Positions 9,279-18,306 of a stretch of 64,000 nucleotides of DNA are shown one piece after another. A program made the position numbers and the translations under genes. Every line of letters starts with the position of its first letter. The first letter of the stretch is position 1. The stretch covers positions 1 through 64,000 of the forward strand of contig NZ_MDDN01000002.1 of NCBI RefSeq assembly GCF_001708185.1, given 5' to 3'. This DNA is from Lysinibacillus xylanilyticus (lineage in GTDB: Bacteria > Bacillota > Bacilli > Bacillales_A > Planococcaceae). The notes beneath the pieces were generated by a model, which had not been told where the DNA came from, made no database searches, and saw nothing but the letters and a program-made list of their open reading frames with translations.

Positions 9279-10388
9279 CTAGTAGATAATTTCTTTAATT
9301 AACTTTTCAACAATATTCATTTCCTTATAAACGGTGGTTAACAGGTTTTCTAAAGATTCAGATGTTAGTGTTTCTACCATAATTTCGAAATAGTTTTTGC
9401 TCAATGAAGGAGTAATCTCCTGAGAAAGCCTATAATGAAACAGATTATTTCTAAAAGTACTGCAATTAAATATTCTATTATGAGTCTCTATTACTGCGGT
9501 AATCGTTTCTTGTTGTTCTTCTAGAGCTTCGAAATAGCCTGATTCAGAAGCAAAACCTATTGCTTGGACAGAGTAATAGTAAATCAATAATTGAATTCTG
9601 TATTTCAGTGGATGTTCGTCTATTAGTAAATCTAAAATATAAAGGGCGAAATTTAATTGACATTGCATATTCATTAAATATAATGAAACTCTTTCATCCA
9701 TAAAATTATTAAAAATATTTCTACGTTTTTCTGCGCTGTAGATATAATCTTGGTAAATGAAGTCTTCACAATCTAAATTAGTAATGTAATCCTCTCGCTT
9801 CAAATGTGGTGACGTGTATCCTTCTAGCACAGAACAAAACTCGTTTATGTACATAGCGACCTGTGTACTAAATTTGAATACATCCTTCCCAACTTCCCCT
9901 ACACTTGAATTAAATGGTTTAATATATAAATTTATTTGACTGCTGTTAGCATACGGCTTATTTTTATAATAGAAAACACCTAAATCGTCTTGTCCGAATG
10001 CTTTTACATATGCTAATTGTTCTTCAGTATATCCTTTTATTAACTCTTGATGAAATTTTTTTATATCACTATCTAGCATCTCTATTGAAGTTCTTAGTTT
10101 TTTTTTATCAGTAAGTAATTTGGAACTTACTCTTATTTTTTTGATAAGCTTCGTAAAACTCTCTCCATTTATATCTTCAAATTTACTAGAAAGTACAACA
10201 GTATCTTCAATCAGAAAAAGACTATCAATTCCATCAACAATCAATGAAAGATACGGTAATAGTGAATTTGAGATATTTGATTGAATATTTTTTGGTAAGT
10301 TTATTAATCTGTAAATCATTTTTTTACATTCGTATACTTCACTGATTAACTGGCTTCTAGAGACTTGCAATAAATCCATATCTACCAC
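9279..10388 (-). CDS. HEPN-motif protein, possible defence RNase
   Basis: This 369-aa, largely helical protein is not one I can name. Near the C-terminus it carries R313-N-N-L-F-H318 followed by YRL, which fits the RNxxxH catalytic signature of HEPN ribonucleases. It sits within a helix-rich region (ALYILDLL, LLIYYYSVQAIGFASE) resembling the four-helix HEPN core. HEPN proteins act as RNases in toxin-antitoxin and abortive-infection systems. It is the cargo gene closest to the right end, on the minus strand, with its own terminator. No antitoxin-like partner is adjacent: the upstream 570 bases have no convincing gene. The fold assignment is inference from one motif; the Cthe_2314-type HEPN family would be worth testing. 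Confidence 0.5.
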   Translation of the reverse strand: MVDMDLLQVSRSQLISEVYECKKMIYRLINLPKNIQSNISNSLLPYLSLIVDGIDSLFLIEDTVVLSSKFEDINGESFTKLIKKIRVSSKLLTDKKKLRTSIEMLDSDIKKFHQELIKGYTEEQLAYVKAFGQDDLGVFYYKNKPYANSSQINLYIKPFNSSVGEVGKDVFKFSTQVAMYINEFCSVLEGYTSPHLKREDYITNLDCEDFIYQDYIYSAEKRRNIFNNFMDERVSLYLMNMQCQLNFALYILDLLIDEHPLKYRIQLLIYYYSVQAIGFASESGYFEALEEQQETITAVIETHNRIFNCSTFRNNLFHYRLSQEITPSLSKNYFEIMVETLTSESLENLLTTVYKEMNIVEKLIKEIIY

Positions 10389-10962
10389 CTCGGTTAATAT
10401 CTACTTTCTTTATTCTCTTACGTTAAACGGCTCTCTAGTCCGAAAGGTACTATCACTGGCTCAAAACTGTGCATACATGGCTCAATTCACTAACAATAAT
10501 AAAGAGACAAAGATTCTGTTTAACTATGCTGTCATATAGTTTAAGTAAAATATCTCACAAAGTCCATACTAGCGATATCAAAAGAATTCATATCTCTGGG
10601 TACTATACTCCATTGAATGGCCCGTTTTTACTATAGGAAACAGACCTATAGCGAAAAGTGTTGATTTAAAATAAAGATTGATAATTTATAAAAAAGACAC
10701 GATGTTTTGAATAAAGTCGCGACGTTTATAAAAAAGTTGCGATGTTTCGCCTCTTTGGATAGGAATATTCTAAAGGGGGTGTTTTTATAGTTAAAGGGAA
10801 AAGAACATCTGAAGTTGAAAAGTGGATTAAGTAAATGTTGGGTGACAATAGAGTTGTTCCGTTAAAGGATTATTAAAAGGAAGAAATTTCTTGTGGGAAT
10901 TATGAGGATTTGAAATAATGGAATTCTTAGAATTATAAACAAAAAAGCGAGGGTGACAATAG
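10389..10962. other. Non-coding stretch with three direct repeats
   Basis: There is no convincing gene here. Between about 10690 and 10757 three imperfect copies of AATAAAGTYGCGAYGTTT follow one another: ...AAAAAAGACACGATGTTT, AATAAAGTCGCGACGTTT and ...AAAAAAGTTGCGATGTTT. Downstream, a Shine-Dalgarno-like AAGGGGGTG (about 10775) precedes a short reading frame (GKRTSEVEKWIK) that stops at once and may be a gene remnant. The repeats could be operator or recombinase sites for the divergently placed neighbours. Confidence 0.5.
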
Positions 10963-11841
10963 ATGGACAATGAAAAGTCCCTAGAAATACTTCGAGTAAT
11001 CACAGAAAGAGAAATAGCTTATCAAAGAGCAGTAGCACTATCAGTTCAAGCACTTACAGAAGATGAACGAAGTTGGATAAGGCAGGTTGTTAGTGGTTAC
11101 GATGCTGATTCTCTTACAATATCGCCATCCTATGTCCATCTAAAAAAAATACAGTTTGAACGTAATGCAAATAAAGAAATTGTGAGAAAAGAGTTAGATG
11201 CTCTAAGTAAAGAAATAGAAAAATTTACTCCACAAGAGTTGATTAAACTTGGTAATAAAAAAGAAAGAGATAGCCGAGGTATTGAGGATTTCGAAGGTAT
11301 TTATATCATACATAATCTAGTAAAAGATATTTATTACGTTGGACAATCAATAGGAGTATTCGGCAGGGCTTATAAGCACTTTGTTACAAATCCAGCAGAA
11401 AATAGGGCTAGGTATTCACTAAGCGTTGAATTCAATCTTCCTGAAATATATGAGGATTATCGTTTAGGAGAAAAATTTAGTATTAGTTTAATCCCTTTAG
11501 AGAATACATCATTTTCAACTCTAGACGAGTTTGAGTATAATGCTATAAGTGCATATAATGCATCAGTTGAATATGGTGGTTATAATCGAACACATGGTAA
11601 TGTAATAAATAAAGGTTTTTTCAAAAATGATGACCTCGAAAAAGCTGCGAGCTTAATATTAAATAAGATAAAAGGAACGGAAATTTTTTCAACCCTTACA
11701 AATGATAAACTAAGGATGAAGTACACCAAGACTTTATCCTCAGAACTTGTATTGCCAAGCAATCCACCTTTTCTCCTTAACTTTGTTAGGATGATAAAAG
11801 AGTATCAAAAGGCTAATAAAAAAAGAATTTATAAGAAATGA
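10963..11841 (+). CDS. GIY-YIG nuclease domain protein
   Basis: A 292-aa protein with an N-terminal helical/coiled region (residues 1-100) followed by a GIY-YIG domain. The domain shows G112-I-Y, Y125-V-G (YIG equivalent), R135, H139, a glutamate in the DEFEYNAISAYN helix (E189/E191) and the terminal GGYNRTHG segment. All the expected catalytic positions are therefore present. It is the only plus-strand cargo gene and ends in its own terminator. GIY-YIG enzymes include homing endonucleases, restriction enzymes and repair nucleases. In this island a phage-defence or element-maintenance role is plausible but unproven. AGCGAGGGTG precedes the ATG. Confidence 0.75.
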   Translation: MDNEKSLEILRVITEREIAYQRAVALSVQALTEDERSWIRQVVSGYDADSLTISPSYVHLKKIQFERNANKEIVRKELDALSKEIEKFTPQELIKLGNKKERDSRGIEDFEGIYIIHNLVKDIYYVGQSIGVFGRAYKHFVTNPAENRARYSLSVEFNLPEIYEDYRLGEKFSISLIPLENTSFSTLDEFEYNAISAYNASVEYGGYNRTHGNVINKGFFKNDDLEKAASLILNKIKGTEIFSTLTNDKLRMKYTKTLSSELVLPSNPPFLLNFVRMIKEYQKANKKRIYKK

Positions 11842-11878
11842 TCAAACTTTATTATAAAAAATTGATAATAAAATTCAA

Positions 11879-11931
11879 ATAAACCATCCTTTTGATCAAT
11901 CTTTTTTTCAAAAGGATGGTTTTTATTTGCA
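11879..11931 (+). terminator. Terminator after the GIY-YIG gene
   Basis: AAACCATCCTTTTGA pairs with TCAAAAGGATGGTTT and is followed by TTTATTT, 38 bases after the stop codon. Confidence 0.85.
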
Positions 11932-12329
11932 ATAAAATAGGGATTACAGGGAACTTTTTAATCAAACTTTATTCAAAAGCTACAAAAAGTAAATAAATGA
12001 GGTCATTTAAGAGGTCAAATAAATAAAAAGTACACCACTAATATATAAGTGATGCACTAATTTTTATATTATGTGTGACATTAAAGACAAGTTATTATTT
12101 TCATAATAAAAACATACACTCACTTATCTTTAATTTACATAGTAGGACGGGGTAAAAATATTATTATCTAATTTTATAACAGGCTTTAATAAGTGTTTTT
12201 TTATCATTAGACTTTCACTTAGACCAATTAATCAAAATTAAGACTCCCTACGATTAGAAAATGACTTGATTTTCTCAACCATGTCAAACTACAACTACCC
12301 TCAATCAATCTCCATTATTTAAGTTAGTA
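11932..12329. other. AT-rich non-coding stretch inside the island
   Basis: The stretch between convergent cargo genes shows no gene. It contains one element of note, TATTATGTGTGACATTA at 12068-12084. This is the inverted complement of the right-end subterminal repeat region (TAATGTCACACATTATA at 9086-9102) with one mismatch in 17. It may be a third recombinase site or the relic of an earlier element boundary. Confidence 0.5.
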
Positions 12330-14285
12330 TTATCTAAAGTGCTTTTTAATGAGCTTCGATTCTGATTCAGATAAATTAACCCCAACATGAATTGTTTGAT
12401 TTATTTTGAACTGCCTTACAAGATTAAAAATTTCAAAAGAATGTTCTGTTTTACGATATAAGTCCTTTGTAATCTCTATTTGAGGTGGAGAACTCAAATA
12501 CTGATAAAATTTTTCATTATCTAATGGCCCTCTATAGATATCAAATTTAGTACTTGGAATTTCAATATATTTACCTTTATCAAAATACTTTAGTAAAGGT
12601 GGTTTTCGACTAATAAACTTCACTAAAGAAGATTCATCAACCATATATACGCCATTAACAAAAATTGGAGCTCCCATCATCGATGTAGTTAGTAATATTC
12701 GGTGTACTTTCTTAGGTTTAAAATTCGCTTCTAATTCTAACTGCTCAATTACAAAATTAATATTTTCTTCGTAAAAATCCGCTATTCGGTTTAATTGATA
12801 GGTTTCTTCATATAATTTATATAAATGATTAGCATGTTGTCTGACTGTAAAAGGTTGAATGTGAGCTTTACATTCTATAAAGTACAACTCATCATCCAAT
12901 ACAAAAGCAATGTCACACTCATATTCTTGATTTGTTTTTTTATACAAGGACGAGTTTTTCAGATGTTTTAAATCTAGGGAAGCCTTCATTCTTTCCTCAA
13001 ATTCAGGTCCTCTGAAAGCCAAATTAATATTTCGGTTAAGAAAGTTAGAAGCCAGTGCTCTAGAGGGATCAGCATTAGAAGTTAAGGAAGGTATTAAAAC
13101 TAAATTTTCATCAAATTTTATCAAGGGACAATCTATTAAATCTTGACTTTTATCTTCAAATGTAAACATTCGAATTATTTCCTTCGACTCTACTCTAGTA
13201 AATCCATTCTGTTGAAAAAGCTTTTCCCATTTACTGTTAGGCTTACAAATACAAACCTTATCCAAATTAAAAATCGATAATTTCCCTCTTCCCTTCAAGA
13301 ATTTTTTAGATTCTGAAGTTAATAATCTGTATGCACGGATCCAATCAATTAATTTAATATCATTAACTTTCTTTTCTAAAAAAGGATCGCCAAAATATTG
13401 TACTGCAAATAAATAGTCTAATTGGTGGTCTATATTATTTAGAGTGTCATCAGTAATTTTCTCTCTCGTTTCCAATACATTTTGTAGTTGTCCTAATTTC
13501 CCCATCTGCCACCCTTGACGAAGATTTAAAAATCTCTCATTAGAGACAACGTTATTTAGTTCAAAATTTTCATCCATAATTTCAAATTGTATTTTTCCTT
13601 GATTATCTCTTTTAACACTTACATCTGAATACTGCCAGTACTCCAAAATTTCATTTATAGTGTTCCAGAACTCACTAAAAAATATATGATACCAAGATGA
13701 TTTTAATGTTTTAGGAGATATATTTCTTTTAATTCCTTTAAAGCCGTACTGTTTAAATTTAAAGTATTTTAAAATCATTCCTGATGATTCAATTGCCGAG
13801 TTAAATAACGCTTCTCTAGTATTAATATCTGTAAGCTCTACCTGAGAAGAAATATCTAATTCATCACTGTAATGAGATTCCTTAAATGAACTTAAATATA
13901 ATTCTAGTGAAATTAAATAAGCTGCTACTTTGTAACTATCGTGGATTTGTTCAAATTCTTTAAAAAACCCTTCTCTTTCCTCAGTCAAACTTTCAAATAA
14001 ATATTCTATAGATTCTATTTCCGATAATAAATTACTGATTTTTTCTATATCTGAACCTTCAATTTGCATAATAATATGCTCAATAACTTCTTTGAACTGT
14101 TGCCTTCTTTTAGAATTGTTAAAGATATTCACAGCCAATCCAGATGCCTTAAGTATATTTAAAACCTGTTCTATATCTTTTTCTTTCAAAGTCTTATCCA
14201 ATAAAACTTTAAAGCTATCTATACCTTTTTTTAATTCATTTTCATATTTATAAAAATTAAATCTTTCAATATTTGTAAGAGCCAA
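12330..14285 (-). CDS. Large PD-(D/E)XK nuclease-like protein
   Basis: A 651-aa protein I cannot assign to a named family. Residues 1-400 are mostly helical with no recognised motif. Around residues 425-480 it shows a PD-(D/E)XK arrangement: a helix with E428/E430 (FRGPEFEERM), then D458 in EYECDIAFV, then E471-C-K473 in ELYFIECKAH. This is the D...ExK signature of restriction-endonuclease-fold enzymes. The C-terminal 170 residues continue without membrane segments. It lies 288 bases downstream of the SMC-like ATPase in the same direction and may be a third component of that system or an independent defence gene. The nuclease motif is clear; the role is inference. Confidence 0.6.
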   Translation of the reverse strand: MALTNIERFNFYKYENELKKGIDSFKVLLDKTLKEKDIEQVLNILKASGLAVNIFNNSKRRQQFKEVIEHIIMQIEGSDIEKISNLLSEIESIEYLFESLTEEREGFFKEFEQIHDSYKVAAYLISLELYLSSFKESHYSDELDISSQVELTDINTREALFNSAIESSGMILKYFKFKQYGFKGIKRNISPKTLKSSWYHIFFSEFWNTINEILEYWQYSDVSVKRDNQGKIQFEIMDENFELNNVVSNERFLNLRQGWQMGKLGQLQNVLETREKITDDTLNNIDHQLDYLFAVQYFGDPFLEKKVNDIKLIDWIRAYRLLTSESKKFLKGRGKLSIFNLDKVCICKPNSKWEKLFQQNGFTRVESKEIIRMFTFEDKSQDLIDCPLIKFDENLVLIPSLTSNADPSRALASNFLNRNINLAFRGPEFEERMKASLDLKHLKNSSLYKKTNQEYECDIAFVLDDELYFIECKAHIQPFTVRQHANHLYKLYEETYQLNRIADFYEENINFVIEQLELEANFKPKKVHRILLTTSMMGAPIFVNGVYMVDESSLVKFISRKPPLLKYFDKGKYIEIPSTKFDIYRGPLDNEKFYQYLSSPPQIEITKDLYRKTEHSFEIFNLVRQFKINQTIHVGVNLSESESKLIKKHFR

Positions 14286-14573
14286 TTTAGTTTACTCCCC
14301 ACTGTTCCGCACCTAATTAATCGGAGTTTTCTGTTGATTCAAAATCTATTACGAATATAATTTTTAATAATCGAACTAATTCTTTTTTCCTTCCGCAAAA
14401 TTATGGTCTTATTCAGGAAAGAGGCTATGTTAATTTAAATAGAGTCTATACAAATTAATTAGAGAAAAACCCTAACTTTGTCAATATGACCCGATTATCA
14501 CTCTACAAAAAAACTTAACCAATAGATCATTATAAAATCTATTTAAACTATGATTAAGACTTATAATCATATA

Positions 14574-16193
14574 TTAGGTAGTCAATGTAATTGCAAATTC
14601 TGATAGCATAAGTTTAAAGGCATTTACGTATTTTTCATCTAAAATTTTACTGGGTTTATGGCTGGTATAATCAATATGATTTATATTGTCAAAATCTAGG
14701 GTATCATACTTGCCAGATTCTTCTTTCTTTAATGTCGTAGTCAGTATTATTTGGTTATTAAGCTCACTAAATAAATCTATAACCTTTTGTTCTTTGTCTG
14801 ACGATAAATCTTCTGCTCGGAAAGAATCAACAATAATTGGATAGTCATGTTTTAGTTCGCTTGCTAAAGAATAAATCTTTACTAACTGAAAAATTGTTTC
14901 TTCACTACCAGAAAATACTTCATCTTGTTTAGTGAAGAGGCTTATAAATTCCAAGTTTCCTTCTGGATCTATAAATTTATATTTTTCATTCATTATTTTT
15001 AGAATTGATTCAATCAACGCAACTTGATTAGCTTTATCAGTTTCCTCCAATTCCGTAGAAGCTGTTAAATCCGAGCTTAAATCGGAAATCTCTCGCTCAA
15101 TTTCAAGAATTTTCTTCTCCGTATCTGCTGCGCTAAAAATGTCTTCTTTGTATATTAACAAAGCCTCTAAAGAGACATTCTCAACAGCTAGCAGATCATT
15201 TATTTTTGTTTGTTGAAATGCTATTAACTCTGTAATGCGTTCAATTTCTTCTTTGTAATCTTCTATTTTATTTTTAATTGAATTCATTATATCTGCTCTA
15301 ATTTTTGGAGTAGATACATCAAAAGTATATGATTTTTCCCCACTTAACTTGTAACCTATTTGAATAGAGCCACAATCTAAGCATACTACTTTACCACTCT
15401 CCATTTCACGGTTAAGAGAGTTTAATTCCTTTATTGTACCTTCACATTTCGACATCCTATTAAATATTAAATTCCGTTCCTTTTGAAGCTCTGTTAATGT
15501 TTCTTTTATTGTTTCTATTTTCTGGATATTCTTCTTAAAGTTTTCTCTATCATTCACGCTGCTTAAATAAGAAATTGGTTTTTTTTCTGATTTTAAAATT
15601 TTATTTTGTTTTAATAACAGCTTTTTTTCTTCTTTCAATTTAGCTATTACTTTTTTCTTTCCTTTTATTTCCTCAATTGATAAAAATGATGCCTCTGATC
15701 CCTGTAGATTATATAAAGCTTTAATAAAGTCTTCTTTGTTATATTGCCCTTTATTAACTATATTTGAGGTTTCTTTTTTATCTTGCCCCACAAAAAATAT
15801 TTGTAAATATAAAACTGGATCTACAATTTTTTTAGCACCATTTTTTTCGATTATTGGCAATGGAAAAATATTTTGATGCCAATATCTTTTAAATTCCGAT
15901 GTATTTTCAAAAATAAAGAATCCCTTACGACTTTTTATAATAAATGTATTCTTAAATCTACATATGTCATAACTTTCACCTTTGTAGCTAAAATTTATTA
16001 TGTAATGATAATGTTGATAATCAAAACTTGTAGGAAATGTTGGTTTGTTTCCAAGAGCATACATCATTCCTTGTATCAGTATCGTTTTTCCTTTGTTATT
16101 ATCATTACTTGAAATTATATTCATTCCTTCATTAAATCTATCTTCAATAAACGCTTCTTTATCGTTTCCAATCGCCACTAAGTTAATTTTCAT
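14574..16193 (-). CDS. SMC/Rad50-like zinc-hook ATPase, LmuB-like
   Basis: A 539-aa ATPase. The N-terminal P-loop is degenerate, NDNNKGKT at residues 30-37. Two long coiled-coil arms (about 172-265 and 300-390) flank a zinc-hook cysteine pair C271-L-D-C274. The C-terminal lobe has an ABC-type signature (FSGSEE, 427-432) and a Walker B-like YPIIVDSF (451-458). Together these define a small SMC/Rad50-type protein. Its ATG overlaps the stop of the upstream nuclease-like gene (ATGA), so the two are translationally coupled. That is the layout of Lamassu (LmuA nuclease plus LmuB SMC) and of some ABC-three-component defence systems. LmuB proteins are usually somewhat longer, so this may be a divergent or minimal form. 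Confidence 0.65.
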   Translation of the reverse strand: MKINLVAIGNDKEAFIEDRFNEGMNIISSNDNNKGKTILIQGMMYALGNKPTFPTSFDYQHYHYIINFSYKGESYDICRFKNTFIIKSRKGFFIFENTSEFKRYWHQNIFPLPIIEKNGAKKIVDPVLYLQIFFVGQDKKETSNIVNKGQYNKEDFIKALYNLQGSEASFLSIEEIKGKKKVIAKLKEEKKLLLKQNKILKSEKKPISYLSSVNDRENFKKNIQKIETIKETLTELQKERNLIFNRMSKCEGTIKELNSLNREMESGKVVCLDCGSIQIGYKLSGEKSYTFDVSTPKIRADIMNSIKNKIEDYKEEIERITELIAFQQTKINDLLAVENVSLEALLIYKEDIFSAADTEKKILEIEREISDLSSDLTASTELEETDKANQVALIESILKIMNEKYKFIDPEGNLEFISLFTKQDEVFSGSEETIFQLVKIYSLASELKHDYPIIVDSFRAEDLSSDKEQKVIDLFSELNNQIILTTTLKKEESGKYDTLDFDNINHIDYTSHKPSKILDEKYVNAFKLMLSEFAITLTT

Positions 16194-17218
16194 AATTCTA
16201 TTCCATCCTTAATCAAAGATATAAAGTACTTCAGTGATATAACATCAAAATCCATACATCTTTCTAAAAGGTCCAGATCCAACTTAGAATAAAGCTTATT
16301 AACATCTGTATTAGGATTTATCATTATCACATGGTAGACATTTTCAAACAACTTCCAAAAATTATCCGCATTATTCTTATTGTATAAGGCTTTAGATAAT
16401 GCGAGTTGGCTTTCTAAAATAATATCTTTTTGTCTTTCCCCATCAAGCTTACTAATTATGCTATAGAAGGCTAAAGGAACTCCTTTTTCAAATGGATCTC
16501 TGTTAATAATCCTAGCAATAGCTAATAGTCTAATTTCTCCTGTGGTTAAATGACGGCCATAGTTTAATGCTTCATGACATGTTTCAATAGTGATGTTTTC
16601 AACTACCGAATTTTTTTTATTCGACTGTTTGTCTCTTATTTCATTAAATATTGAATTAAGGATTTCTTGGCTAGGTATTAATTTTACATGTGTCTTTATT
16701 ATAGACTTCACATAGTCACTATTGGGCTTATCATCAACAACAAATTGCACTAAACTTAGAAAATCATTAATTTTTTGTTCATCTATATCCTTATTATCTA
16801 TATAGGTTTTGGCTTGGCATTCTTCAATAAGACCTTCTCGGATTTTTACTACTGCACTTTCTTTTATATTTTTCAATTCAAAAACATTTAAATCTGGATT
16901 AATTCGAACTGAATTTGAAATTCCACCCATGAATAATATAAAGCAGTTAAATTCAAATTCACTTAAATAATTTTTATACAATGTGACTAGTTCTTTACCT
17001 ATAGCTTTAGGAGGTGAATTTTTAGCCCCCTTTGATTGAATATCCCACATTTTTTGTCCTATTCGAGACATCCCGGTTAAATCATTAAAAAAGTCAACTA
17101 TGTAATAGTGTACATCATCACTATCTTCTCTAAAGTTCATTAAATATAACAATGCTTTGGTTTCATATTCAGCCCCAGCAGCTCTTAATTTTTCAGATGA
17201 CTTTACAGTATAAACCAT
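16190..17218 (-). CDS. Cap4/DUF4297-like nuclease effector, LmuA-like
   Basis: A 342-aa protein whose N-terminus resembles DUF4297/Cap4 nucleases. It has a helix with AGAEYETKALLYL, an acidic strand-turn (VDFFNDLTG, D42 and D46) and a Q61-S-K63 strand (WDIQSKG). QxK replaces ExK in several Cap4-type nucleases. The remaining 230 residues are helical and could be the sensor/adaptor part that contacts the ATPase. The 3' end overlaps the SMC-like gene by 4 bases. In Lamassu the equivalent LmuA cuts DNA when LmuB senses foreign DNA. The pairing with an SMC partner raises confidence, but the family call comes from motif reading only. Confidence 0.5.
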   Translation of the reverse strand: MVYTVKSSEKLRAAGAEYETKALLYLMNFREDSDDVHYYIVDFFNDLTGMSRIGQKMWDIQSKGAKNSPPKAIGKELVTLYKNYLSEFEFNCFILFMGGISNSVRINPDLNVFELKNIKESAVVKIREGLIEECQAKTYIDNKDIDEQKINDFLSLVQFVVDDKPNSDYVKSIIKTHVKLIPSQEILNSIFNEIRDKQSNKKNSVVENITIETCHEALNYGRHLTTGEIRLLAIARIINRDPFEKGVPLAFYSIISKLDGERQKDIILESQLALSKALYNKNNADNFWKLFENVYHVIMINPNTDVNKLYSKLDLDLLERCMDFDVISLKYFISLIKDGIEL

Positions 17219-17278
17219 AATTCCTCCTAACCTCAGATAAAAAATTTAGTATCCAAAATAAATTTACAAAAATAAGAT

Positions 17279-17314
17279 AAAATCATCTCAATTGTTATAA
17301 CTGAGATGATTTTT
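17279..17314. terminator. Terminator separating recombinase and defence operons
   Basis: AAAATCATCTCA pairs with TGAGATGATTTT around an 11-base loop, with T or A runs on both sides. It lies upstream of the nuclease/ATPase pair and downstream of the recombinase genes, so it insulates the cargo from tnpABC read-through. Confidence 0.75.
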
Positions 17315-17810
17315 ATAAAACTAATTATTCATCGTTTGTAGAAGATGAATTTTGTAAATACTAAAATGTTTTAGCCTCAAAATTCTCTCGTTTGTAATAC
17401 CATTTTCTTGGAAGAAAATTTGCTGTCTCACATCTAGTTAGATCTATACCTATCTAAATATAATACCCCTCAACACCCTTTATTACAATATATTACATTC
17501 ATAAGAATACAAAAAGGTAAAATAAAGATTTTTTTATTATTAATTTCATATATGTATAAAATAATAAAAGTAAGAGGCAGTAAGGATATCCTCTTAACTA
17601 CTTCTTACTTTTACTTTTTCTTATTCCGTTCTCTTAACAGTTTACTGATTCTTCCTTCTTCAATTTTAACCACATCTTGTTTCTCATGCCGATTATTTAA
17701 AATTATAATTTTAATATAGCTTCTTAGTTCATTTTCTAAATTACAAACCTCCATTATAGCTCTAACTAATATCTTTAACTAATTAGGATGGAATAGAAAC
17801 CTATCCATCC
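17315..17810. other. Intergenic stretch between tnpC and the defence pair
   Basis: This AT-rich stretch has no recognised gene except a weak small frame at 17611-17754. The promoter for the nuclease/ATPase pair must lie between 17219 and about 17600, but I see no clear -35/-10 pair that stands out from the AT background. Confidence 0.4.
17611..17754 (-). CDS. Possible small protein (47 aa) after tnpC
   Basis: A small open frame reads MEVCNLENELRSYIKI and ends with a basic tail (KLLRERNKKK). It lies 60 bases downstream of tnpC on the same strand. A GGAGGT motif overlaps the ATG rather than preceding it, so the start is doubtful. No family is recognised. It could be a small fourth gene of the recombinase operon or chance. 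Confidence 0.3.
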   Translation of the reverse strand: MEVCNLENELRSYIKIIILNNRHEKQDVVKIEEGRISKLLRERNKKK

Positions 17811-17814
17811 TATT

Positions 17815-18306
17815 TTATTTGAACTCCTCAAACTGATTCGTTATCCAACGATTCTGATTTTTAGCAACATATTGTTCAACTTCAATTAACCTATTTACCA
17901 ATTCATCCTTTGACATCTTCATATATTTCTTTTTTACAACCTTTAAATCTCTTTCTAATGAGATGCACCTTAGTGACGTTTCATCGAATTTAGATGGCAG
18001 TGTAGTTTTTTTACGAATGCTATTTACTTTATATGTATTGCTACATTTTTTGTACTTCTCATACAATACTTTATTTTCACTAACAGTATTTTGATGAATG
18101 CCTTTCCCTTCAGGGTCAATATTTTTCGAGTATTTATGAATATTGTTATAAGTTACTGCTATGCCTTCCCTAACCAAAAAATCAATTGTTTCAATACCTA
18201 TCTTGATAGAACGTTCTTTACGTTTATTATGGACATCTTTCAACCAATGATAATCTTTATCTAAACGGGTTAAGTTTGTATTGTGTTTCAATTTTTCTTT
18301 CCTCAC
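17815..18306 (-). CDS. Tn554 TnpC-like transposition accessory protein
   Basis: A 163-aa basic protein, third gene of the recombinase trio, overlapping the tnpB-like gene by 50 bases. The segment FLVREGIAVTYNNIHKYSK looks like a DNA-binding helix pair, and the C-terminus forms a probable coiled coil (RDLKVVKKKYMKMSKDELVNRLIEVEQ). Tn554 TnpC is a small DNA-binding protein that affects transposition frequency and orientation. The assignment comes from order, size and charge more than from sequence similarity I can verify. Confidence 0.7.
   Translation of the reverse strand: MRKEKLKHNTNLTRLDKDYHWLKDVHNKRKERSIKIGIETIDFLVREGIAVTYNNIHKYSKNIDPEGKGIHQNTVSENKVLYEKYKKCSNTYKVNSIRKKTTLPSKFDETSLRCISLERDLKVVKKKYMKMSKDELVNRLIEVEQYVAKNQNRWITNQFEEFK

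Noticed and set aside
15873..16112. Plus-strand open frame inside the SMC-like gene
   Set aside because: It lies fully antisense to a gene with clear domain motifs and has no start signal.
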